DNA of 64,000 nucleotides from Cytophagales bacterium (lineage in GTDB: Bacteria > Bacteroidota > Bacteroidia > Cytophagales > Spirosomataceae). The notes under the pieces were generated by a model. The model was not told the origin of the DNA, ran no database searches, and saw nothing but the letters and a program-made list of their open reading frames with translations. A program made the position numbers and the translations under genes. Of the stretch, positions 16,071 to 25,100 are shown one piece after another (positions within the stretch are counted from its first letter, which is position 1; the number at the start of each line of letters is the position of its first letter). The stretch spans positions 124,001 to 188,000 of the forward strand of contig JAAFJE010000008.1 of NCBI GenBank assembly GCA_013298025.1, in the 5' to 3' direction.

Positions 16071-17177
16071 ATGCGTCTTTTTATCGCTTTTATATTCAAA
16101 GAATTTAAACATATTCTCCGTGACCAACGGACATTGTTTATTCTTTTTGGTATGCCCATCGTACAAATCATTTTGTTTGGTTTTGCCTTGACCAACGAAG
16201 TCAAAGATTCTAAAATTGTGATACTCGACCAAGCACATGATGCTTTTTCTCAACGCTTGATACAACGCCTAGATGCCAGCCAATACTTTGATATTGAGCG
16301 TGTTTTGTATCAGTCAGATGCCATCCATGAGGTTTTTAAGACAGGAAAAATCAAGCTTGCCGTAGTATTTCCTCCTCGTTTTCAGCATGAACTATTGCAT
16401 ACCAATCAAGCCAGTGTGCAGCTTATCGCCGATGCCTCCGACCCCAATACCGCCAGTACCGTGACCATGTATGCGAGTGCGATACTGAAAGATTTTCAAG
16501 ATGAACTTATCGCTCAAACGCCTTTGCCTTATAGCATCAAACCCGAAATCCGAATGCTGTACAATCCGCAACTCAAAGGAGCGTACAATTTTGTGCCAGG
16601 CGTAATGGCGATGATTTTGTTGCTGATTTCGGCTATGATGACTTCCATTGCAATTGTGCGAGAAAAAGAATTAGGTACGATGGAAGTGTTGTTGGTGTCG
16701 CCTGTGCCACCGCTCATGGTGATTGTCACAAAGGCGATTCCTTATATTTTTTTGTCGTTAATCAATGTGACCACCATCTTATTACTGAGCGTATTTTTGT
16801 TGGATGTGCCTATTCAAGGCAGTATTGTGTTGCTCATTGCCGAGAGTTTGCTATTTATTTTGGCTGCTTTAGCCTTGGGACTTTTTATTTCTACCATCAC
16901 CAATTCGCAACAAGTGGCGATGTTGGCATCGTTGATGGTCTTGATGTTGCCAACCTTGATTTTTAGTGGCTTTATGTTTCCGATTGAAAATATGCCCAAG
17001 CCCATGCAAATCATCTCAAATTTTATCCCTTCTAAATGGTACTTTTTTATTGTACGAGATGTGATGATAAAAGGCTTAGGTTTTAAAAGCATCTGGAAAG
17101 AGTCGCTGATATTGGTGGCGATGACTTGCGTATATGTGGGTATTGCTTGGCGAAATTATAAAATTCGACTTGAATAA
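16071..17177 (+). CDS. ABC-2 type permease, YbhS-like
   Basis: 368 residues with one N-terminal membrane helix, a large periplasmic domain (about residues 45-175) and five C-terminal helices. The layout and the VREKELGTMEVLLVSP motif are typical of ABC-2 exporters that work with HlyD and TolC partners. It begins 84 nt after the second ATPase gene. Confidence 0.9.
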   Translation: MRLFIAFIFKEFKHILRDQRTLFILFGMPIVQIILFGFALTNEVKDSKIVILDQAHDAFSQRLIQRLDASQYFDIERVLYQSDAIHEVFKTGKIKLAVVFPPRFQHELLHTNQASVQLIADASDPNTASTVTMYASAILKDFQDELIAQTPLPYSIKPEIRMLYNPQLKGAYNFVPGVMAMILLLISAMMTSIAIVREKELGTMEVLLVSPVPPLMVIVTKAIPYIFLSLINVTTILLLSVFLLDVPIQGSIVLLIAESLLFILAALALGLFISTITNSQQVAMLASLMVLMLPTLIFSGFMFPIENMPKPMQIISNFIPSKWYFFIVRDVMIKGLGFKSIWKESLILVAMTCVYVGIAWRNYKIRLE

Positions 17178-17286
17178 AAGAAGGGAAAATGATGTTGTAA
17201 TAGATTGTTGAAAACGGGTAAAGTGTTGATTGTTAGAAAGTAGTCTTATTTTTCTCATCGTACCTAAAGCCTTTGCTGATATTTAG

Positions 17287-18405
17287 ATGAAAACATTAAG
17301 TTTTTTATTAGAAAAAGAATTCCGCCAAATCTTTCGGAATCCATCCATTTTACGCATCATTTTTGTGATGCCCATGATACAACTCATTGTATTACCATTG
17401 GCGGCAGATTACGAAGTAAAAAACGTAAATCTAACGGTTTTAGACCATGACCATTCGACGTATTCGGCACGTTTGGTACAAAAAGTTGTGGGTTCGGGCT
17501 TTTTCAAATTACAGCATATCGCCACAAGCTATGCCGAAGCCATGACAAGCATGGAAGACAATTCGGCCGATATTATCCTCGAAATTCCTGCCCATTTCGA
17601 GCGTAACCTTATCAAGGAAGACGAAGCCAAAGTACTGCTGGCGGTCAATGCCGTGAATGGTATGAAAGCCAACTTGGGCGGTTCGTACCTCAATAGCATC
17701 GTTCGTGATTTCAACCAAGACATCCGCCTCGATTGGCTGGTGATGCCCCGACAAAACCCGATGCCTTTGCTCGAAATTTTGCCAAGCTATTGGTATAATC
17801 CCCACATGAACTACAAATTATTTATGGTGCCTGGCATTTTGGTTATTTTGGTGACAATGGTTGGCTCGTTTCTTTCGGCGTTGAATATTGTAAAAGAAAA
17901 GGAGGTAGGCACTATCGAACAAATCAATGTAACGCCAATCAAGAAATACCATTTTATTTTAGGAAAACTGATTCCATTTTGGGTATTGGGCTTGTTGGTA
18001 ACAGCTATTGGCTTGCTTATCAGTAGGGTGGTGTTTGGCATTGTACCCGTAGGAAGTTTGGTGCTTATCTTTTTCTTTGCTGCCATTTATTTGTTGGCAG
18101 TGCTTGGGATTGGTTTATTGGTGTCTAATTTCTCGGATACCCAGCAACAAGCCATGTTTATTTCCTTTTTCTTAATCATGGTTTTTGTACTCATGGGCGG
18201 GCTTTACACCTCTATCGACGGAATGCCTGCTTGGGCAAAACTCATTACAAAATTCAACCCTGTAGCCTATTTCATTGAAGTCATGCGTTTGGTCGTGATT
18301 AAAGGGGCTGGGTTGAAAGAAATTTTACCTCATTTGCGTGCGATTTGTCTTTTTGCCGTGGTGTTTAATGGCCTGGCCATCTGGACGTACAAGAAAAGGC
18401 AGTAG
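17287..18405 (+). CDS. ABC-2 type permease, YbhR-like
   Basis: 372 residues with the same topology as the preceding permease: N-terminal helix, periplasmic domain, five C-terminal helices. The conserved VKEKEVGTIEQINVTP lies between the periplasmic domain and helix 3. The two permeases probably form a heterodimer. This is the last gene of the efflux operon; it starts 109 nt after the other permease, and no clear terminator follows. Confidence 0.9.
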   Translation: MKTLSFLLEKEFRQIFRNPSILRIIFVMPMIQLIVLPLAADYEVKNVNLTVLDHDHSTYSARLVQKVVGSGFFKLQHIATSYAEAMTSMEDNSADIILEIPAHFERNLIKEDEAKVLLAVNAVNGMKANLGGSYLNSIVRDFNQDIRLDWLVMPRQNPMPLLEILPSYWYNPHMNYKLFMVPGILVILVTMVGSFLSALNIVKEKEVGTIEQINVTPIKKYHFILGKLIPFWVLGLLVTAIGLLISRVVFGIVPVGSLVLIFFFAAIYLLAVLGIGLLVSNFSDTQQQAMFISFFLIMVFVLMGGLYTSIDGMPAWAKLITKFNPVAYFIEVMRLVVIKGAGLKEILPHLRAICLFAVVFNGLAIWTYKKRQ

Positions 18406-18502
18406 AAAACAAGGTTGAGCAACTCACTACAAAAACAGGACATACCCTACTTGTTTTTTTTCTACTTTTGGAAATATAGATACCAATAATATTTCCAAAA
18501 TT

Positions 18503-19414
18503 ATGATAAAAAAACTAATTGTACTGACAAGTCTATGGTGTTTAGGCACAGGTATGGCATTGGCTCAAAAGAAAACAAAGACCAAAGCCGCCGACCAAAA
18601 GCAATGGATTAAGCTATTTAATGGTAAAAACTTCGATGGCTGGGACATCAAAATCGCAGGAGAGGAGTTGAATGTAAACTATAAAAATACCTTTCGGGTA
18701 GAAGACGGCATCATGCGTGTATCGTATGATGATTACAAAACATTTGACGACAAGTTTGGGCATATTTATTATAAAACACCCTATACGTACTACATCGTTC
18801 GGTTTGAATATCGTTTTCGTGGAGAACAACTCAAAGGCGGCGCATCGTGGAACGTTCGCAACAGTGGCATCATGTTGCATTCGCAATCGGCACAAAGTTT
18901 GACCAAAGAGCAGAGCTTTCCGGTATCCTTAGAAATGCAATTACTCGGAGGACTTGGCAACGGCACAAGACATACGGGCAATTTGTGTACACCCGGCACG
19001 GAAGTATCAAAAAATGGTAAAACCATTACCGACCACTGCATCGATTCCGATTCTAAAACCTACGACGGCGACCAATGGGTAAAAGCCGAAGCCATTGTGT
19101 TGGGCGATTCGCTGATACACCAAATCATCGAAGGCGATACGGTGCTTACCTACGACCATCTGCGTATTGGTGGAGGCTTTGTTAATGAAGGCTACGACTG
19201 GAAAACAGGAGGCGTAGGTAATGCTGCTTTTTGGATTGCCAAAGAAGGGCAACCACTGGGCGAAGGGTACATTGCCATGCAAGCAGAGAGCCATCCGATT
19301 GATTTCAGAAACATCGAACTCCTCAACCTCAAAGGCTGCACCGACCCCAAAGCCATCAATTACAAATCGTACTACGTCAAATCTGACAACAGCCAATGTA
19401 AGTATAAGAAGTAG
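18503..19414 (+). CDS. 3-keto-glycoside hydrolase domain (DUF1080) protein, exported
   Basis: 303 residues. Signal peptide at 1-22 (ending ALAQ), then a DUF1080 beta-sandwich starting with WIKLFNGKNFDGWDIK. Its WNVRNSGIMLHSQ and DFRNIELLNL segments are the usual signposts of the family, which resembles concanavalin-type lectins. Family members cleave 3-keto-glycosides produced by Gfo/Idh-type oxidoreductases, so functional linkage to the oxidoreductases in this window is plausible. A TACTTTTG box at 18463-18470 is a possible -7 element. Confidence 0.85.
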   Translation: MIKKLIVLTSLWCLGTGMALAQKKTKTKAADQKQWIKLFNGKNFDGWDIKIAGEELNVNYKNTFRVEDGIMRVSYDDYKTFDDKFGHIYYKTPYTYYIVRFEYRFRGEQLKGGASWNVRNSGIMLHSQSAQSLTKEQSFPVSLEMQLLGGLGNGTRHTGNLCTPGTEVSKNGKTITDHCIDSDSKTYDGDQWVKAEAIVLGDSLIHQIIEGDTVLTYDHLRIGGGFVNEGYDWKTGGVGNAAFWIAKEGQPLGEGYIAMQAESHPIDFRNIELLNLKGCTDPKAINYKSYYVKSDNSQCKYKK

Positions 19415-19499
19415 GGTAGGGGGCTTTCCTTGAAAGCCAGTATTGTACGAAGCTTTTGTAACAACAATGAGCTATAAAGTGACTCATTAACCCCAAAAT

Positions 19500-19551
19500 C
19501 TTATCTTTCAAATAGGAAGCGTATTCATTTGCCTCTTATTTGGAAGATAAG
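19500..19551. repeat. 21-bp imperfect stem-loop between two genes
   Basis: Arms 19500-19520 and 19531-19551 pair at 20 of 21 positions when G-T pairs are allowed, around a 10-nt loop. No T run follows on the plus strand. It lies 37 nt before the DUF2809 gene start. A related, decayed version with a shorter stem is seen at 20050-20077. Confidence 0.6.
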
Positions 19552-19588
19552 TAACTTCAAACTGCTTTAACCTTTATACTTTAGTAAT

Positions 19589-19975
19589 ATGCTGCAATTC
19601 AACTGGCGTTATTTTCTTATAGCCACTTTGTTATTTATCACCGAAGTACTCATTGCCATGTTTGTTCATGACCAATTTATTCGACCTTATTTTGGCGACT
19701 TCTTAGTAGTTATTTTGGTGTATTGTTTTGTGAAATCTTTTCTGAATACGCCTTTTTTACAAACAGCCATAGCTGTTTTGGTCTTTTCTTTTGCAATAGA
19801 GGTTTTGCAATACATGGACATCGTAAACAGAATTGGTTTAGGTCATTCAACGCTTGCCAGAACTGTCATCGGTACATCTTTTGAATGGCTTGACTTACTT
19901 GCTTATATGTTTGGCATCGCTCTTGTAATTTACGTAGAAAACAGCCGCTTCAAGGCTCATCAGCGAGAGAGCTAA
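19589..19975 (+). CDS. DUF2809 family membrane protein
   Basis: 128 residues with about four membrane helices and little else. The pattern FNWRYFLIATLLFITEVLIA at the start, and GLGHSTLARTVIGTSFEWLDLLAYMFG near the end in two segments, match DUF2809. Function unknown. The gene stands alone with a stem-loop just upstream, and its leader region is partly duplicated about 530 bp downstream. Confidence 0.8.
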   Translation: MLQFNWRYFLIATLLFITEVLIAMFVHDQFIRPYFGDFLVVILVYCFVKSFLNTPFLQTAIAVLVFSFAIEVLQYMDIVNRIGLGHSTLARTVIGTSFEWLDLLAYMFGIALVIYVENSRFKAHQRES

Positions 19976-20069
19976 AATACATAAATCTGTTTTTTCACTC
20001 ATTGGTTCGAGCGTTAAGCAAAACGTCACTGATACCAATACCAACTGTTCCAATTAGCAGACTCACGTA

Positions 20070-20145
20070 CTAATTGGGAAAATAAGTAAGTTTAAACCGC
20101 TTTATCTCATGTGTAATATGCCGAAACTTGCACTGCCATGATGAA
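20070..20145 (+). repeat. Decayed duplicate of the DUF2809 leader
   Basis: Resembles 19537-19613. Shared blocks include ATAAGTAA, AAAC.GCTTTA and TAATATGC.G, the last spanning the start codon of the DUF2809 gene. A stem-loop precedes both copies. No coding sequence follows in this copy. Confidence 0.5.
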
Positions 20146-20192
20146 TCTTTTGTCTGAAAGAGGTTTATAATAAATATCTATAACGGCTGGCG

Positions 20193-20624
20193 TTATTTAT
20201 CTTTTGGGTCGAAGTCCACTACCCACTCAAAGCCATATTTATCTCTAAACATCCCAAAATAGGAGCCCCAAGGACTATCTGCAATAGGCATTTCTATTTG
20301 TCCGCCAGCAGACAGACCATTGAATAAATGGTCAGCTTCTTCTTTGCTTTCAGCACTTATGGAGATTTTACTTCTGTTTTCATTTTCGTTATGCTTACCC
20401 ATAAACTCGGGGGTGTCAGAGCCCATCAATACACTATGCTTGCCTATTGGCAGTACAATGTGCATAATTTTATCTGCTTCATTTTCTGCCATTGGATTTT
20501 CTGCCATTTCCATATCTTTAAAACGGACTATCGTTGCAAACTCTCCGCCAAATACCGATTTGTAAAAGGTGAATGCTTCTTCTGCATTCCCATTAAAATG
20601 AATATAAGGATTGATTTGTGCCAT
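20193..20624 (-). CDS. VOC family protein, PhnB/glyoxalase-like
   Basis: 143 residues. Opens with INPYIHFNGNAEEAFTFYKSVF, the first beta-alpha unit of PhnB-like VOC proteins, and ends with a WVVDF strand. Such proteins are related to glyoxalase and fosfomycin-resistance folds but most have no assigned activity. It is the last of three small genes in a likely operon; the next VOC gene ends 18 nt upstream. Confidence 0.85.
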   Translation of the reverse strand: MAQINPYIHFNGNAEEAFTFYKSVFGGEFATIVRFKDMEMAENPMAENEADKIMHIVLPIGKHSVLMGSDTPEFMGKHNENENRSKISISAESKEEADHLFNGLSAGGQIEMPIADSPWGSYFGMFRDKYGFEWVVDFDPKDK

Positions 20625-20642
20625 GATATTTTTAAGTTAAAA

Positions 20643-21095
20643 TTATTGCTTGTATTCTTCAATGATAATTTTTGTCTGCTTCATCATGATGCTACCTGCA
20701 TTTGGTTTACGCATTAACTCACCCATGTTGTTGGGAATAATCTGCCATCGTAAGCCAAATTTGTCGTTGCACCAACCACATGATGAAGCTCGACCATCTC
20801 GGGTAAAATAATTCCAATACTTGTCTATTTCTTCTTGATTTTCACAATGTATTATTATTGCAAAAGTATCATTGAATTTATGATGCTCGATTGCTGTTGT
20901 CATAATCAAATAATCTTGTTCAAATATTTTGATATTACACATCTCAGCATAGCCACTTGGGGTTTCTCCTAATGGAATGACATTGTTTGCCACAAAATTA
21001 TCTTCAAATATGTTTTTATAGTATGTTGTAACGTGTTCAGATTTCCCATCTATCGAATTAAACCATAGTGTAGGTGTTATTTTATTTTGTTTCAT
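20643..21095 (-). CDS. VOC family protein, PhnB-like
   Basis: 150 residues. The motif ITPTLWFNSIDGKSEHVTTYY and the CGWCNDKFGLRWQIIP end segment are characteristic of the PhnB-like group often mis-annotated as 3-demethylubiquinone methyltransferase. It overlaps the upstream SRPBCC gene by 14 bp, showing co-translation. Its real activity is unknown. Confidence 0.85.
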   Translation of the reverse strand: MKQNKITPTLWFNSIDGKSEHVTTYYKNIFEDNFVANNVIPLGETPSGYAEMCNIKIFEQDYLIMTTAIEHHKFNDTFAIIIHCENQEEIDKYWNYFTRDGRASSCGWCNDKFGLRWQIIPNNMGELMRKPNAGSIMMKQTKIIIEEYKQ

Positions 21096-21498
21096 TTTCT
21101 GTATAGTTTTTAAAGTTATTCAGAATTGACTGCCAACCTTTTTGTTGCATTTCTATGGGGTTTTCTGTTTCTGGGTCGAAGGTTATACTAATGACAGTTT
21201 GATTGTCTAAATTTTTAAATTCAATCGTAGCAGTTCTATTACCAAACTCATAAGTAAAGCTTTGTCTTTCGTTAATTTCGGTATAAATAGCTTCAAAGTC
21301 AAAACCAAAGCTTCCGTCTTTTGCTTCCATTCTTGCTTTGTAAGTCCCCCCAATGCTCATATTATTTTCTGCACTTGGGCAATGCCAGCTTGGGTCTGCA
21401 AAATTCCATTTGGTTATATGAACTGGGTTTGTATAATAGTCCCAAACTTTTTCTACTGGTACATTTAAAGTTGCGGTTACAATTATTTTATCCATCAT
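21082..21498 (-). CDS. SRPBCC (AHSA1) domain protein
   Basis: 138 residues. The START-like fold signature is clear: IIVTATLNVPVEKVWDYYTN at the start, W..ILNNFKNY near the end. AHSA1-type proteins bind hydrophobic ligands or modulate Hsp90-like partners; no substrate can be named. First gene of a three-gene unit with two VOC proteins, an arrangement frequently seen in Bacteroidota. Confidence 0.85.
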   Translation of the reverse strand: MMDKIIVTATLNVPVEKVWDYYTNPVHITKWNFADPSWHCPSAENNMSIGGTYKARMEAKDGSFGFDFEAIYTEINERQSFTYEFGNRTATIEFKNLDNQTVISITFDPETENPIEMQQKGWQSILNNFKNYTENETK

Positions 21499-21562
21499 TT
21501 GTTAATTATTTGGGGTTCAACATTAGTATTTTTGTCGATTACAAGGACAGGTGTGTTGTTCA

Positions 21563-22468
21563 TCACTCTACTCCCTTTACTTGCATTTGTAAAGTATAGA
21601 TAGATTCAGAAGCGGTAATAAATAAAGTTTTACGGTTTTTTCCACCAAAACAAATATTTCCAACCCAGTTTGAAGGTACAGGAATATTGCCCAATTTTTC
21701 GCCTTTGGGGTTATAAATTGTCACGCCTTTGCCTGTCAGATACAAATTCCCTTGGTTGTCTAAAGTCATTCCATCAGAACCCATCGGGGCAAAAAGCTGA
21801 CGATTGGTCAACGTTCCATCCGCTTGAATCTCGTACTTGTACGTTTTGTTATCACGAATATCGGCGACAAATAAGTACTTACCATCGGGAGTACCCACAA
21901 TACCATTGGGCTGTTTGAGGTCGTCATCCACAAGGATTAAATCTTTTGCCCCCTTAGCTAAATAATACACATTTTGTTTGTCGATTTCGGGCTTTTTTCT
22001 TGTCCAATAATCACGCTGATAATAAGGGTCGGTGAAGTAAATACCTCCTTTGGGGTCAATCCATAAATCATTGGGGCCATTGGCTTTTAGTCCTTTGATA
22101 TTATCCAACAAAACCGAAACATTCCCTTTGTCAATTGCCCAAAGCTCATTTTTTTCGTCGGCACAAGCGATTAATCGCCCTTTTTTATCCACATACAATC
22201 CATTTGAACGACCTGTTTTATCCATAAAAAGGCTTAGTTTTCCATCTGAACTGTATTTCCAGATTTTATCATTGGGCTGGTCGGTAAAGAATATATTTCC
22301 TTTTTTATCCACTGCTGGCCCTTCAGTAAAAGTAAATTGCTTTGATACTTGCACCAACGAAGCACCTTTTTGAACAAGATTCAAGGCGGCAATATCATCG
22401 TTCGACTGTGCCAACAATAATTGGTTCGACAACAAGAGTACGGCAAGAATAGGACTAAACTTTATCAT
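21563..22468 (-). CDS. SMP-30/gluconolactonase family protein, exported
   Basis: 301 residues. Signal peptide at 1-20 (ending LLAQ), then a six-bladed-propeller-like domain: FTEGPAVDKKGNIFFTD gives the metal-ligand Glu, NGPNDLWIDPKGGIYFTD carries the Asn ligand, and LFVAD with an upstream PNGI completes the set. The family hydrolyses sugar lactones with a divalent metal. In a region rich in sugar oxidoreductases it could open a lactone formed by them. No obvious operon partner. Confidence 0.88.
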   Translation of the reverse strand: MIKFSPILAVLLLSNQLLLAQSNDDIAALNLVQKGASLVQVSKQFTFTEGPAVDKKGNIFFTDQPNDKIWKYSSDGKLSLFMDKTGRSNGLYVDKKGRLIACADEKNELWAIDKGNVSVLLDNIKGLKANGPNDLWIDPKGGIYFTDPYYQRDYWTRKKPEIDKQNVYYLAKGAKDLILVDDDLKQPNGIVGTPDGKYLFVADIRDNKTYKYEIQADGTLTNRQLFAPMGSDGMTLDNQGNLYLTGKGVTIYNPKGEKLGNIPVPSNWVGNICFGGKNRKTLFITASESIYTLQMQVKGVE

Positions 22469-22752
22469 AATATTTTGGGATTGTTTACGCTAGAAAGCAA
22501 TTTACAGCTTTGTACTTTGCTTTCTGGAAAGATTTGTCTGGTTTTCTTTGGGTAAAAAATTGAATACGCTTATTTTCCCCCAAAAAAGGTATCTAAAGAT
22601 AATTATTTTCATGAAAATAGCAGACATCCTAGCTAAAAACAGACGTTATTTCTATTTTAGATAAATATTCCCATACACAAGGGTTTTCTGGGTTGAGTAG
22701 TGCTTTTACTACTGATACCTTACGCACAATTCCATACGTATCAACCATTACT

Positions 22753-24267
22753 ATGAAACAATTACTTATCGTGTTGGCATGGCTTTTTGTCCAACAGATG
22801 TATGCACAGCAACGACCCAACGTTATTTTTATCATCTCCGACGACCATACCAGTCAGGCTATTAGTGCCTACGGTAGTACGCTTGCTCAAACGCCCAATA
22901 TCGACCGTATTGCCAAAGAAGGGGCAATTTTGTACAACAACGTAGTATCAAACTCTATTTGTGGACCCAGTCGTGCTACCTTACTCACAGGCAAGTACAG
23001 CCATATCAATGGATATAAATTCAACGAAAAAGTATTCGATATTACCCAACCTGTATTTCCCGAAGAACTCCAAAAAACGGGTTATCAAACCGCTTGGGTG
23101 GGCAAAATGCACTTGGGTTCTTTGCCGCATGGCTTCGATTATCTCAATATTTTGCCTGGACATGGAAGCTATTACAATTCGGATTTTGTCAATTCCAACA
23201 ACGAAACACACCGCTACAATGGCTATGTCACCGACGTTATTACGCAATTATCTAAAGAATGGCTTGATAAAAGAAATCCTGATAAGCCTTTTTTCTTGGT
23301 AGTTGGGCATAAGGCTACGCATCGCTCTTGGTTGCCTTCGCTACAAGATTTGGGGGCTTACGACAACGTAACGTTTCCTGTACCAGCCACATTTTATGAC
23401 GATTACGCTGGTAGAATAGCAGCACAAGACCAAGACATGAGTATCGAAAAAACCATGCTTTTAACAGAAGATTTGAAAGTAAATGCTGATTACGAAAGTA
23501 AAAGTGCGTGGTCGTCGTACAACCGTTTTACACCCGAACAAAAAGCACAATTTAAGGCTTATTACGATAAAGTAACGACTGCATTTGAAGCCCAAAAGCC
23601 CACAGGAAAAGCCCTTGCCGAATGGAAATACCAACGCTATATGCGTGATTATATGGCTACGGCGAAGTCGTTGGATAGAAATATTGGCGAATTGTTGGAC
23701 TACCTCGACCAAACGGGTTTATCGAAAAATACGGTTGTGATTTACACCTCCGACCAAGGCTTTTATTTAGGCGAACACGGCTGGTTCGACAAACGATTTA
23801 TTTATGAAGAATCGTTGAAAACGCCTTTTGTTATTCGCTATCCGGGCGTTATCAAGCCCAATACTAAGGTAAACCAAGTGGTGTCGAATGTCGATTGGGC
23901 ACCCACCTTGCTCAATCTTATGCACACGCCCATTCCTGACAGTTTTCAAGGACAATCGTTTTTGCCCTTGCTTACGGGAAAAATGAGTGGCTGGAAAAAC
24001 GAGTCGTATTATCATTATTACGAATTTCCGGCACCGCATCATGTGTATCCGCATTTTGGCTTGCGAACTGCACGTTATACCTTGGCAAGGTTTTACGGAG
24101 AAAAGAATTTTTGGGAATTGTACGACATCAAAAATGACCCTCAAAACCTCAAAAATCTTTACCACGACAAGCGTTATGCGGGTGTAATTGCGGCATTAAA
24201 AAAGCAACTCAAAGCCCAAATTTTAAAAGTAAAAGACGAAGAAGCCCTGAAATTGATGACAGAATAA
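22753..24267 (+). CDS. Sulfatase, exported
   Basis: 504 residues from ATG 22753; an in-frame start 60 nt upstream lacks any signal peptide, whereas this one starts MKQLLIVLAWLF...YAQ. The CxPSR motif (CGPSRATLLTG, Cys70) is the site converted to formylglycine. The metal-binding IISDDH and the conserved KxxH-like GKMHLG segment are present. Type I sulfatases remove sulfate from glycans; the short ISDDHTSQA start fits S1-family choline-sulfatase/heparan-type enzymes, but the substrate is not determined. No anaerobic maturase gene is seen in the window. Confidence 0.9.
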   Translation: MKQLLIVLAWLFVQQMYAQQRPNVIFIISDDHTSQAISAYGSTLAQTPNIDRIAKEGAILYNNVVSNSICGPSRATLLTGKYSHINGYKFNEKVFDITQPVFPEELQKTGYQTAWVGKMHLGSLPHGFDYLNILPGHGSYYNSDFVNSNNETHRYNGYVTDVITQLSKEWLDKRNPDKPFFLVVGHKATHRSWLPSLQDLGAYDNVTFPVPATFYDDYAGRIAAQDQDMSIEKTMLLTEDLKVNADYESKSAWSSYNRFTPEQKAQFKAYYDKVTTAFEAQKPTGKALAEWKYQRYMRDYMATAKSLDRNIGELLDYLDQTGLSKNTVVIYTSDQGFYLGEHGWFDKRFIYEESLKTPFVIRYPGVIKPNTKVNQVVSNVDWAPTLLNLMHTPIPDSFQGQSFLPLLTGKMSGWKNESYYHYYEFPAPHHVYPHFGLRTARYTLARFYGEKNFWELYDIKNDPQNLKNLYHDKRYAGVIAALKKQLKAQILKVKDEEALKLMTE

Positions 24268-24413
24268 GCTATGCGTTGAGAAAAGGTTTTAAGGCTATTT
24301 CACGCTCATCATTTAGTACGTATATTTTATTGATGGTAAAGAAGTTAGGAAAAAATCGTAAACAAATGAAAAGGCTATCTAAGTAATCATGTAAATTACT
24401 CTTAGATTCAAGA

Positions 24414-24448
24414 ACTAATTCACAATTGGCAATTCACACTTTTGCATT
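24414..24448 (-). repeat. 35-bp dispersed intergenic repeat, copy 2
   Basis: Its reverse complement matches 5620-5654 at 32 of 35 positions. It lies in the 224-nt space between the sulfatase gene and the GNAT gene. Confidence 0.7.
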
Positions 24449-24491
24449 GTTACTTACGCCTAAGAAAAAAGAATAAGTAAGGCTACTTTTA

Positions 24492-24992
24492 TTATTCCTG
24501 AACAATGGCGTAACGGTATTCGTCCCAAACTTGGTTGTTTTTCATCAAGGCTTTACGGGCGATGCCCTCCAACTGGTAGCCATTTTTTTCTAGCACACGT
24601 TTAGAAGCATGATTGTAGGCAAATACGCCTGCATATATTCTGAGGAGTTCCAATTGCTCAAAACCATACTGTGTAGCCAAACCAACAGCCTGTGAAGCAA
24701 TGCCTTGTCCCCAAAAAGGCTCGCCGAGCCAATAACCTATCTCAGCCGTTTTCCGATGCACGTCTTGCTGTGGTATAAGGCCGATTACGCCACAAAAAGC
24801 GTCGTCGGCTACTATGGCGAAAGTCTTGGTAGGTGTTTCGGTACTTGTCAAATGAATGAAAAATGAAGCGTCATCCACCTGATAAGGATGCGGAATGTAA
24901 TCTCTGAGGTTATCCCAGATTTTTTTGTTGTTCAGTAAGCTTGCCATTGGCACAGCATCGCTGACACGTAATGGACGAATATAGACAGACAT
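24492..24992 (-). CDS. GNAT family N-acetyltransferase (RimJ/RimL type)
   Basis: 166 residues. The acetyl-CoA-binding motif A (EPFWGQGIASQAVGLATQYG) and the following N..S.RVLEKNGYQLEG are typical of RimJ/RimL-like acetyltransferases. Substrate is unknown. It is a single-gene unit between the sulfatase and GH43 genes. Confidence 0.88.
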   Translation of the reverse strand: MSVYIRPLRVSDAVPMASLLNNKKIWDNLRDYIPHPYQVDDASFFIHLTSTETPTKTFAIVADDAFCGVIGLIPQQDVHRKTAEIGYWLGEPFWGQGIASQAVGLATQYGFEQLELLRIYAGVFAYNHASKRVLEKNGYQLEGIARKALMKNNQVWDEYRYAIVQE

Positions 24993-25100
24993 GAGGCAAT
25001 GAATATTTGATTTCGGTTTCGGATATAAGCCCTAAAAGCATTTGTAGCCAACTTCCGAAATCAAACAAACAGTTTTATTACCCTTCAAAAGAGCCACAAC

